From Cylindrospermum stagnale PCC 7417 (GTDB lineage: Bacteria; Cyanobacteriota; Cyanobacteriia; Cyanobacteriales; Nostocaceae): 64,000 nucleotides of DNA. A program made the position numbers and the translations under genes. Where the stretch lies: assembly GCF_000317535.1 (NCBI RefSeq), contig NC_019757.1, positions 5,049,501-5,113,500 of the forward strand, given 5' to 3'. The notes beneath the pieces are model-generated. The model was given only the letters and a program-made list of their open reading frames with translations, had not been told where the DNA came from and did no database searches. This document shows, in pieces, positions 45,040 to 53,202 of this stretch (its first letter is position 1; every line of letters starts with the position of its first letter).

Positions 45040-48000
45040 GATGATGCCAACTCGCCGAATGGGGGAACTATTCAACGTGCCTGCTCTCTATGCGATTCGG
45101 AAAAATCACTCCTCCAAACGAAACTCACCATAGGCGCACCAGGGGATAAATACGAGCAAGAAGCCGACTCAATGGCAGAACAGGTGATGTCAATGGACAC
45201 ACCGACTGTTCAACAGCAACCAATTGGGCACCAAGGTGAGGAACAGGAAGAGTCCATCCAGAGACAACCAATAGCAACATCTATTACTCCACTTGTTCAG
45301 CGCTTTACTGAAGTTATTCAACGCCTCACAGAAGAAAAACTTCAAGCCAAAGCAGCAGTGCAAACAAAAGGTGAAGGTGGTGCATCAAGAGCAACACCAG
45401 ACTTAGAAAGTCGGCTGACAAGTCAAAAAGGTGGGGGAACCCCCTTAGATAAAGAAACACGCTCCTTCATGGAACCACGTTTTGGCTCCGATTTGAGCCA
45501 AGTACGTGTGCATACAAACTCTACAGCCGTACAGATGAACAAGGAGTTGGGCGCACAGGCATTCACTCATGGTAATGATATATTTTATGGTGCTGGTAAA
45601 ACACCAGGTCAGAATGCCCTAACAGCCCACGAATTAACCCACACTATCCAGCAGACAGGTGGGGTGCAGCTACGTCGTCAACCAGAAAAAGACAATAAAC
45701 AACCCAGGCTGTCGCAGAAAAATCCTCACACAATTCAAAATAAATTAACCACCGACATACAGCCACGAATTCAACGGAAAACTGACCCTGGTCAAATTTT
45801 AGAACAATTAAAAAATACCCCTCCCAGCAACGCTTCCACAGCTTACGACACAGCACAAGCCAATTCAGCAACCGCATGGTCAGAGCAAAAGCAAGAACTA
45901 GAAGCATCTATCCCGCAAATTCCCGCCCCCACAGGATTACCAGCTAAAAACTCTCTTGTAAAACAACCTCCCCAAACAGCAGTTAAAGCAGATAACAATA
46001 AAGAACCATTGCTACCAAAAGGGGAGAAAGTACCAGTTGCACCAAACCGAACATCACAGTCAGATGCTAATGTCCAAATTGCGCCACCTCGTCCCATCAC
46101 TCCTACACAAATAGCAGGGGGAAATACTGCTAAAACGGGCGAAACAGCAGATAGTAAACCAGATGCTCAAGTTGCAGCTAGCGCTCAAAATGCACTCAAT
46201 AGCGTTAACCTCGACTCCAGTCAAATTAGCACCCAAGCCGGAACTGCCCCCACAGTTAACTTGACTGATGCAGCTATCAATCCGGCACAATTAGATAGTG
46301 AGCAACAAACAGCTAATCAACAGGTACAACAACAGAAAGCCAAATCTGCTCAAGAGATTAATAAAGATTATGGGGAGAATGATATTTTCCCTAAATCAAG
46401 TGATGAAACAATCAAAGCTAATAAGCAGCTAACTTTGGCAGAATTTCCAGGGGCTAAGGGTGGCAAACAACCCACCATTCCCCCAGAAATTGCTGCTAAC
46501 TTGGATCAATCTTTAGCACCACAGTTTCAACAACGCATTGGTGGAGAACAGGAAAAATATATTGTTGGTAAAAATAAGTTTGACCAAGATACCGCTAAAT
46601 CTCGAACCGATGCAGACACAGAAATTGCCAAGCTAAATCAAGACACCAGTCAACAACAATTAGAGTCCCAAAAGCAAGCACAATCTCAAGTCACCGCCGC
46701 CAAATTAGAGTGGCAAACTGAGTTAGATAATGCAGATAAAGATTATCAAGACAAAGCAGGTAAAGCCACTACTGAGCAAAAAGGCAAGATTGATGCCGAA
46801 AAACTCAAAGGTGATGCAGAAGCTTCTAAACATCTAGCTGACGCTGAAAAAGAAGCCGAGCAAAAGAAGCAAACAGCAGAAAATGAGGCTCAACAGAAAA
46901 AAGATGAAGGTCAAAAGAAATCTGGTGGGTTCTTAGGCTGGCTAGCTGATCAGGCAGCAGCATTGATTGATGGAATTAAACAAGCAGTTAGCTTTATTTA
47001 CGATAAGTTACGGGAAGGCATTAAATTTATCTTTGAAGCAGCGAAGAAATTAGCAATAGCTGCAATTGAACTGGCACAAAAGGCAATTACTACCTTAATC
47101 CAAGCTTATGGAGAAATTCTCAAGGGGATAGTTAATCTTGTTTTTGCTGCCTTCCCAGAAATAGCCAAGAGAATTAACAACAAAATTGACCAAGCGGTGA
47201 ACACTGCGGTGCAAGCGGTAAATACTGCCGCAGACTTGTTAAAGAAAGGTGTGGCTGCGGCTTTAGATTTCTTGGCGAATACCTTGGATTCGTTGTTAAA
47301 ACTTGTTCAAGACATCTACAACGGCATTTTCACTGTGATTGGGATGATTATTCGCGGTGAATTTGGGGAATTAATCAAGAACTTGACCAACTTAGTAGAA
47401 GCCGCCGCCGCCGCCCCTCCCCAGTTTGAAACCGCAGGTTTGGAAGAATTGCTGGGTGGGAACCTGGATGAACCCCTATCTCCCGCAGAATTAGCTCAGG
47501 CTGGTATAGCAGCACCAGGAGCCAACGGTGGCGCTATGGGTGAGGGTGGAACAAACGCAGAATTGCCCCAAGCGCCTTGGACTCAAGACAATGTAGGAGT
47601 TGATGCGGTAGAGAATAATATGCAACTTTCGCCAGAGCTAATGGCGGAATTAATGCAGCAGACAAAGGGTGAAGGTGAGGTGGAACTTGGTGCTTCCAAT
47701 GATACCAGCCGCACGATGGAAGCGATAATGTCGGAAGCTACAGGGGGTAAGGAAGGAGAAGTTCAGGAAGGAGAAGTTCAGGAACAGAAAAATCCTGATG
47801 ATGGACTCTCACCCAAACAACGGGCAGAAGTTCGCTGGAACTTAATGAAAACAGGGATTTCTCAGTGGTGGTCAAATAACTGGCCCACTGTGTTACTGGG
47901 AACAACAGCAGCTATAGGTGGTTTTATCGCCCTGAATGTCGCTACTGGTGGGGCAATTACCGCAGCTTTACCGGCAATTATGAGTGTAGTCGGGCCTCTG

Positions 48001-49413
48001 TTTGCTGGGGTGACCATTGCCCAAATTGGTGGTCATATCCGCGATTATCTCGCCAAAGGTTGGGCAGGTGATATTCAAGGTGGTGGTAAGAGTTTAGCGA
48101 AGGGACTGGCTGCGGGAGCAATTGAGCTTGTTTCTTACTTGACCTTTAAGGCTGGAGGCGCTGCACTCAAGGGTGCGAAAGCTGCGGCGAAGGGTGGTGT
48201 GAAACTTGCTAAGGGTGCAATGAATTTAGTTACCAAGGGTGCAAAATTTATTATTGAAAAAGGGAAGGTTTTATTTAAGGGAATTGCGGGAACGGCTCTT
48301 GGGAAGGGGTTCAAGCGGTTGAAGGAACTTGGCGCGGCGCTATTGGAGCGGATGCGTTTTAAAAAGTTGAGAATTCGGGTTGAAAATCGGCGGTTTAAAC
48401 TGGAAGGGGAGATTAATCCTTGGGTACTTTTAGCGACTGGGGAACTCCAGTACTATGACGCAAAAGACTTGACACGCAGTGGAACTGGGAAAGGAAAATA
48501 TCAATTAGGTGAGAAATTTACTACAAGGGGAGGGGACACAGGAATTGTTGTTGGTAGTAGCAAGAAATTAAGTAGTTCTGTTGAGGAACTAAATAGATAC
48601 CTTCCAACACTGCAAACAATAGTAGACGGTAATGGAATACCAAGAAGTCAGATTCCAGATTTGTATGATTTTCTGGGTTCAAAGGGCCTAAAATACTTAG
48701 CAAATAAAACCGATGATGAGGTATTAGCGGCCTTCAAAGCCGTACAACTTGAAAAACTAGATAGTGGTCATAGTCTTTTTAGTCATGGGCCACAGGTATC
48801 TCATCCAAAGATGAAGGAGCGTCTTAAAACAGGTTGGGCACCAGAAGGATGGGAACAGCCTAGAAGATGGTCGCCTACTGGAGGTTCTTCTAAGTTTACG
48901 AGCTTTAAAGATTGGCTTCAAACACGAGAGAATGTATTTGATGCAGTTAAGGCGAAATACGGATTTGACCCAAGAGGAAATACACCCCCTCCTCCAGGGG
49001 TTCCCAATCCAATTAGACTCACGGTAAAACATAAAGATGCAGTTGGAGTAGGACACTTAGGACATCCAAATTCTAAATACAGGTCTCACATTCTTAGAAG
49101 TCCCAGTTCTGGTACTGTTCGTCAAGTCAGTCCGGGAACTCCAGGTGCAGTTAATAAACATTATAAATTATTTGAACCTTCGTATAAAGGCTCAAATTTA
49201 AGAGAAGCTACTGGTGGAAAGGATAAGTTTAATTTATTTAATCAGACACAATTCAGTGGAAAGACTGACATTACCAGTACAGTTATTGAGTGGGATGGTC
49301 ATCGCTGGAAATATATTAGTCACTTTCCAGACTCTAAAGTAGAATTCCAACAAGTATCTGGTTCATGGACACTTATACCTAAAACTGTAACTATTGACTA
49401 TGTAGTACCATAG
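44839..49413 (+). CDS. Giant DUF4157 polymorphic toxin
   Basis: 1524 residues. CxxC motif IQRACSLCDSEKS (78-90); KLTIGAPGDKYEQEADSMAE (95-114); DUF4157 at about 188-275 with the zinc-protease-like helix AHELTHTIQQ (His264, Glu265, His268). A low-complexity Gln/Ala/Lys region (about 280-520), a long charged coiled coil (about 530-700), hydrophobic helices (about 720-870 and 1010-1070: TTAAIGGFIALNVATGGAIT) and a Gly/Ala/Lys helical part follow. The C-terminal 230 residues include DSGHSLFSHGPQVSHPKMKE, KFTSFKDWLQTRENVFDAVK, VGVGHLGHPNSKYRSH and a final IEWDGHRWKYISHFPDSKV. I do not recognise this toxin domain. DUF4157 proteins are associated with extracellular contractile injection systems and other toxin delivery. 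A small putative immunity gene follows after 27 bp. Confidence 0.85.
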   Translation: MKLTRLQPGDMYQQEPVSSNPVAIQPQANTDLSPAQNTTLEPFEKADEVSNEAVEIQRLSESGDNGDDDANSPNGGTIQRACSLCDSEKSLLQTKLTIGAPGDKYEQEADSMAEQVMSMDTPTVQQQPIGHQGEEQEESIQRQPIATSITPLVQRFTEVIQRLTEEKLQAKAAVQTKGEGGASRATPDLESRLTSQKGGGTPLDKETRSFMEPRFGSDLSQVRVHTNSTAVQMNKELGAQAFTHGNDIFYGAGKTPGQNALTAHELTHTIQQTGGVQLRRQPEKDNKQPRLSQKNPHTIQNKLTTDIQPRIQRKTDPGQILEQLKNTPPSNASTAYDTAQANSATAWSEQKQELEASIPQIPAPTGLPAKNSLVKQPPQTAVKADNNKEPLLPKGEKVPVAPNRTSQSDANVQIAPPRPITPTQIAGGNTAKTGETADSKPDAQVAASAQNALNSVNLDSSQISTQAGTAPTVNLTDAAINPAQLDSEQQTANQQVQQQKAKSAQEINKDYGENDIFPKSSDETIKANKQLTLAEFPGAKGGKQPTIPPEIAANLDQSLAPQFQQRIGGEQEKYIVGKNKFDQDTAKSRTDADTEIAKLNQDTSQQQLESQKQAQSQVTAAKLEWQTELDNADKDYQDKAGKATTEQKGKIDAEKLKGDAEASKHLADAEKEAEQKKQTAENEAQQKKDEGQKKSGGFLGWLADQAAALIDGIKQAVSFIYDKLREGIKFIFEAAKKLAIAAIELAQKAITTLIQAYGEILKGIVNLVFAAFPEIAKRINNKIDQAVNTAVQAVNTAADLLKKGVAAALDFLANTLDSLLKLVQDIYNGIFTVIGMIIRGEFGELIKNLTNLVEAAAAAPPQFETAGLEELLGGNLDEPLSPAELAQAGIAAPGANGGAMGEGGTNAELPQAPWTQDNVGVDAVENNMQLSPELMAELMQQTKGEGEVELGASNDTSRTMEAIMSEATGGKEGEVQEGEVQEQKNPDDGLSPKQRAEVRWNLMKTGISQWWSNNWPTVLLGTTAAIGGFIALNVATGGAITAALPAIMSVVGPLFAGVTIAQIGGHIRDYLAKGWAGDIQGGGKSLAKGLAAGAIELVSYLTFKAGGAALKGAKAAAKGGVKLAKGAMNLVTKGAKFIIEKGKVLFKGIAGTALGKGFKRLKELGAALLERMRFKKLRIRVENRRFKLEGEINPWVLLATGELQYYDAKDLTRSGTGKGKYQLGEKFTTRGGDTGIVVGSSKKLSSSVEELNRYLPTLQTIVDGNGIPRSQIPDLYDFLGSKGLKYLANKTDDEVLAAFKAVQLEKLDSGHSLFSHGPQVSHPKMKERLKTGWAPEGWEQPRRWSPTGGSSKFTSFKDWLQTRENVFDAVKAKYGFDPRGNTPPPPGVPNPIRLTVKHKDAVGVGHLGHPNSKYRSHILRSPSSGTVRQVSPGTPGAVNKHYKLFEPSYKGSNLREATGGKDKFNLFNQTQFSGKTDITSTVIEWDGHRWKYISHFPDSKVEFQQVSGSWTLIPKTVTIDYVVP

Positions 49414-49440
49414 GTTCTTTTGAGTTTAAGGGATTGAAAT

Positions 49441-49830
49441 ATGGATATTAGCAAGCAAATGATTCGTGAACACTTACGTTATGTTTTTGGGATTTACGAT
49501 GATAGATATGAAGAAGCACCTGGCAGTTTAGAAGAGTATAAAAAAGACATTGAAAATATGAAAACAAATGCAACTTTTTTTGGAGATATAGAAGCTCTGC
49601 TACTTGCATTTGAATACATATTAATTCATCCAGAAATTAATATTTTGGATTTTGTAGAGTCAAGCATTGAGTATGAGGAGGAAGATGCGAGGTCAATAAT
49701 TGACTTTGCTTTGAAAACAATTCGTTCAGATACAGAAGCAATACCCAGTAGTGATTCTTCAAATGTTAGGCTTGTTGATATGCGATTGGATGAATGGCGA
49801 ATAAGACAAAAGGGTAACTTCCGTCCATAG
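49441..49830 (+). CDS. Putative immunity protein for the giant toxin
   Basis: 129 residues, strongly acidic and mostly helical: MDISKQMIREHLRYVFGIYD, EDIEALL-like stretch FFGDIEALLLAFEYILIHPE, and VESSIEYEEEDARSIIDFAL. Acidity, size and placement 27 bp after the toxin stop fit an immunity protein that neutralises a basic nuclease-type toxin domain. No named family is recognised, so the call rests on context. Confidence 0.6.
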   Translation: MDISKQMIREHLRYVFGIYDDRYEEAPGSLEEYKKDIENMKTNATFFGDIEALLLAFEYILIHPEINILDFVESSIEYEEEDARSIIDFALKTIRSDTEAIPSSDSSNVRLVDMRLDEWRIRQKGNFRP

Positions 49831-49959
49831 TGTAAACAAGGTTATTGTGAGAGATATGTGAGTCAATTGTAGTACTTTGGTAAAAATTACTACAAAGAAC
49901 ATTGATTGCTTAAAAGCATGACTTCTCAGGATAGAATTATGTTTAAATTAAAGGAGATT

Positions 49960-50051
49960 AGGACTTACGCAAGATGTAGCTGAAAAGCTTATTCTTGCGT
50001 AGTGGTAATTCATGAATTAGCGCTACTTTCGTTCTGTTTTGTGTAAGTCCT
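49960..50051. mobile_element. 92-bp MITE with target-site duplication
   Basis: Terminal inverted repeats AGGACTTACGCA (49960-49971) and TGTGTAAGTCCT (50040-50051), 11 of 12 pairing. The flanks are GGAGAT on both sides (49953-49958 and 50052-50057), a likely target duplication. The GGACTTACGCA end type is common to cyanobacterial IS/MITE families as I recall. It sits in the leader of the next gene. Confidence 0.75.
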
Positions 50052-50086
50052 GGAGATCGCCATAGCTAAAATTGAGGCTTCTATCA

Positions 50087-51067
50087 ATGCTTACTGATAC
50101 AATTGCGGATATTCTTGACAATTCATCCCTCACAGTTGAAGAGAAAGAAGAAAAAGTTACAGAACAATTGGTTTCATACCCAGATAGGGGAGTTGGAGAA
50201 TGTCTTCAACTTATTAGGGAAACCAATGAGATCAACACTGCTACTTATTTAAGTAACTATTTGGCTTTATTTCCTAAAATTCAACACGAAAAAGCACAAT
50301 TAGTTGAATATATATTTAATCATAAACCAGACATAAGAGAAGCTACCACTAGCCTGATTAAACATCTGCCGGATGATGTTGTAGAAAAGTTAATTAATCA
50401 TTATCTTCAGGATACGTCAGATCCAGATTTGTATAATGTTATTTATGAATTAGCACAGTTTTTTCCTGAGAAATTTCACAAAATTTCCTCTCAAATTGAA
50501 GATGACCTGATTCAAGAATCAATTTTACCAGGGAGTCCTGATATTATGGTAAATGACTTAGTAGCCAAATATTTAGAAGAACAGGACTCGGAATGTTTGC
50601 AGAAATTGGCATATATTCGTACAGATAAAGCACTAGATGCACTAATAGAGTTGATTCCCCTAGTTCCAGAAGAAGAGTTAGTAAAAATATATGCATATAT
50701 AGAAAATTCTGGTGTTTTTCCAGATACGCGACTAGCTGCCGTTGAATTTGAAAATTATCGCGGTTTTGTAGTATCACGCAATGAAAGTCCACATCATATG
50801 GGAGGAAGTTTTCCTTATCCAGTTCCCAAATGTCCAGTTACAGATAAACCAGCCACTCGGATTCTGACATTAGATGTATCTCAATTAAACTTAGGTCTAA
50901 AAAGTGGCTATAACCCCAGCTTTTTCTGGTATGACAGTGGCTATTCACCATCCTACATTTATGTGCAATTTACAGAACATGGACTCAAAGGATTAATGAC
51001 TCCAATGACTGATGGACAAGTAGGAACTGACCTCATTCCTGGAGAATTAGCCTTGAGGCTAGAATAA
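50087..51067 (+). CDS. Immunity-like protein with helical repeats and DUF1963-like C-terminus
   Basis: 326 residues from the ATG at 50087 (a TTG at 50072 would add five). That start is supported by a broken paralogue at 52.9 kb opening the same way (ML..KI...LDNSS..VDEK). The first 200 residues are helical, HEAT-like (LIRETNEINTATYLSNYLAL, TTSLIKHLPDDVVEKLINHY). The C-terminal part (SPHHMGGSFPYPVPKCPVTD, PATRILTLDVSQLNLGLKSG) resembles the YwqG/DUF1963 pattern (GG.P.P...CP.C.......LdLsq), a family found in toxin immunity loci. Placed in the toxin island, it is a probable immunity protein for an absent toxin. Confidence 0.6.
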   Translation: MLTDTIADILDNSSLTVEEKEEKVTEQLVSYPDRGVGECLQLIRETNEINTATYLSNYLALFPKIQHEKAQLVEYIFNHKPDIREATTSLIKHLPDDVVEKLINHYLQDTSDPDLYNVIYELAQFFPEKFHKISSQIEDDLIQESILPGSPDIMVNDLVAKYLEEQDSECLQKLAYIRTDKALDALIELIPLVPEEELVKIYAYIENSGVFPDTRLAAVEFENYRGFVVSRNESPHHMGGSFPYPVPKCPVTDKPATRILTLDVSQLNLGLKSGYNPSFFWYDSGYSPSYIYVQFTEHGLKGLMTPMTDGQVGTDLIPGELALRLE

Positions 51068-51394
51068 TATCCGATCAAATATGGGCGGGGGGGTTTAGCT
51101 GTTCCTGTATATGGAGAGAAGATATCTTCTGATTATAATGTTTTGAAAACTTGTAGATTAGAGCTTGTGGAACTTAACAGCTTATTGAACATAGAAAATG
51201 AATTCTACGTACCTAATTCTAATTTTGGAAAAATGATGAAAGAGGTAAATGGCGGGGCATCCCTAGCTTATGGTAGAAAATGTTCAGATGTCAAATGGTT
51301 ATTAAATGTTATTGGTTACTCTCGTTTAATATCTTGTTTAATAAGTAATTTAGAGAATGTATCTTGGGGGGTTAAGGCTACGAATGATATGTAA
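51068..51394 (+). other. Gene fragment without start
   Basis: An open frame directly after the preceding stop reads PIKYGRGGLAVPVYGEKISS, then LELVELNSLLNIENEFYVPN and GKMMKEVNGGASLAYGRKCS, ending in a TAA. There is no ATG near its beginning and no ribosome site. The composition is protein-like. It may be a displaced C-terminal toxin or immunity piece. Confidence 0.35.
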
Positions 51395-51913
51395 TGTCGG
51401 TATACTTTTGTATTTACTATAGCTAATATCAAGTATTTTGAGTCTCAAGTCTTCAACGAAGAAGAAAAAATATCATACTCAGAAGCGTTAGAAAGAAGTT
51501 GGTATGTGGCTTGTCATTTTGTCGATAAAACCCCTGACTTTGCTGAGTTGATAGGACATGGTAAAGTTGACAGAGTAATTTATTATAACCGTGAATAGCC
51601 AGATGAAGATTTGTTAAAAGCACACTTATCTCATTACAAAGAATGTCCCATTGAAATCGTCTCATCATACAAAGAAATTGATGGGAATAAAATCCGCGAT
51701 ATCTTTTTCTGTAACAGTAGTGGTCAACTTCAAGGAATTTCCGAACAACATTTCAATTTTCAATGTGGCATCACAATGGAAGTTCGGATGAATGCGGAAC
51801 GAAACCCTTATGGAACAATAGAATATGAGTATGACGCTTCTGGAGAAATCAGCATAATTCGGGAACGTACCCCTGATGGAAAAACAATTTCTGAAGAACA
51901 CCTTGATAATTGA
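51395..51913 (+). pseudogene. Immunity-like gene interrupted by TAG
   Basis: The frame reads NIKYFESQVFNEEEKISYSE, ALERSWYVACHFVDKTPDFA, GKVDRVIYYNRE, then a TAG (51596-51598), then PDEDLLKAHLSHYKECPIEI, GNKIRDIFFCNSSGQLQGIS and ERTPDGKTISEEHLDN to a TGA. The text across the stop is continuous (RE-x-PDEDLL), so CAG to TAG is a likely cause. No good start codon is visible, so the 5' end also seems lost. Its position between two immunity-like genes suggests a decayed immunity gene. Confidence 0.6.
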
Positions 51914-51922
51914 GGTATACTT

Positions 51923-52906
51923 ATGTATATAAGTGAATTTCTTCGTAATCAAATTTGCTTGGAATCTGACTCCGATGATTTACAGGCAATAGATCAATTA
52001 GGTGGTGAAGAGTTTGGAAATGCTATCTTCTACAGTGATTTTGAAGATTGTGTAGCGCATATTCAGCCCTGGATGCCCATATATTTCTTTCCTATTGGAA
52101 GTGAGTCTGGTTTTGAAATTGGCATTCACCTACGCCCATCAGATATAGCTTCTAGGCGTTTTGCTATCATTCGAGCCTTGGATGAAGGTGCGATGATAGA
52201 AGTTGGATTATCGCTACGTCATTACATCTTTAGATGTTTAGCAACTTATGAAGGGTATATCAATGAAGGAGACCCATTACCATCTTTTGAAGCATCTGTT
52301 TCGTTAGCAAACCGTATATTTGGTAAAGACTTCTATCAACCAGGAAGCTACGGTAATTTTATTGGAGAAGAAGCTGACGAAGTTGCCAGTAAAATTTTTG
52401 GTAAATCTCCTTTCTTGTATCATGAAACAGCTTTATTTGAAGATGATATTCAGAAGAAATTTGAGATTCTGCAAGAAGGAATAACAGCAGAACCAGGGTG
52501 CATGGTACTATACACTGACGCTGCCAAATTATACTACAAACTTGAAGATTATGCGCGAGCAGCACAGATGTTAGTCAACTCTCTTAAGTGCTTTCATCAT
52601 ACAGCCTACAGCACAGATTTAGAGGATTACTATGCAATGAGTCGCTCTCTACTTCAGCTTCTACCCGAAGCTTTTCCAGAGGAAGCCAGAAGCTTTCTGA
52701 ATATAATTGACGATAAGGAACGGGTTTTGTTTACTGGACAACCATATAAGGATGGACAATTAGTAGAAGGAGCCAAAAGACTTTGTGACTTGTGCCATTA
52801 CCTTGGTAACTATAATAATATTTCCTTCACCGCCCTGAAAAAGATATACAGCGAACTTGGTTGGAATTGGGCACTAGCTTTGTGTGATTTGAGAAGTTCT
52901 AGTTAG
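51923..52906 (+). CDS. Hypothetical protein of the toxin island (immunity-like N-terminus, TPR-like C-terminus)
   Basis: 327 residues beginning MYISEFLRNQICLESDSDDL. The first 130 residues are acidic alpha/beta (WMPIYFFPIGSESGFEIGIH, FAIIRALDEGAMIEVGLSLR), reminiscent of SMI1/KNR4-type immunity proteins, although I cannot confirm the family. Residues 170-290 are helical with TPR-like spacing (QKKFEILQEGITAEPGCMVL, AKLYYKLEDYARAAQMLVNS). It starts 9 bp after the preceding decayed frame. A weak ribosome site (GAGG) lies 8 nt before the ATG. Probable immunity or accessory protein. Confidence 0.55.
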   Translation: MYISEFLRNQICLESDSDDLQAIDQLGGEEFGNAIFYSDFEDCVAHIQPWMPIYFFPIGSESGFEIGIHLRPSDIASRRFAIIRALDEGAMIEVGLSLRHYIFRCLATYEGYINEGDPLPSFEASVSLANRIFGKDFYQPGSYGNFIGEEADEVASKIFGKSPFLYHETALFEDDIQKKFEILQEGITAEPGCMVLYTDAAKLYYKLEDYARAAQMLVNSLKCFHHTAYSTDLEDYYAMSRSLLQLLPEAFPEEARSFLNIIDDKERVLFTGQPYKDGQLVEGAKRLCDLCHYLGNYNNISFTALKKIYSELGWNWALALCDLRSSS

Positions 52907-52941
52907 AAATTACTCTAACAAATTCGGTTGTTATTAAAAAA

Positions 52942-53173
52942 ATGCTCTCTACTAAAATCACAGAAAATCTGGATAATTCCTCGGTGGCTGTTGACGAAAA
53001 AGTTGTAAAGACAACCGAAAAGCTGAGTTCACTACCAGATAGAGCCGTTTCCAATTGATAGTGGAATAACTCCTTTTGGTAAGTTGGGATTTAATAGCAT
53101 CCTTTTAGGATTTTGGTGTGATGATTGTGCTGGCTCCTGTACCTATCATCAAAGTGAAGATGATGTTGACTAA
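52942..53173 (+). pseudogene. Truncated paralogue of the 50.1-kb immunity-like gene
   Basis: It opens MLSTKITENLDNSSVAVDEK, then KTTEKLSSLPDRAVSN and stop, parallel to MLTDTIADILDNSSLTVEEK and ...VSYPDRGVGE of the 326-residue protein. In a shifted frame it continues FPIDSGITPFGKLGFNSILL, GFWCDDCAGSCTYHQSEDDV and stops, probably the C-terminal end of an immunity gene with the middle deleted. Confidence 0.7.
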
Positions 53174-53202
53174 AAACTTTTACTGTGATTTCTCTTACCA
53201 AG

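Noticed and set aside
41912-51598. TAG read as a sense codon (recoding) to explain three interrupted genes
   Set aside because: Other genes appear to use TAG as a normal stop, for example the first two TPR lipoproteins, and no suppressor tRNA is seen, so nonsense mutation is the simpler reading.
51453-51952. Minus-strand frames opposite the immunity array
   Set aside because: Overlap better-supported plus-strand frames and lack protein-like composition.
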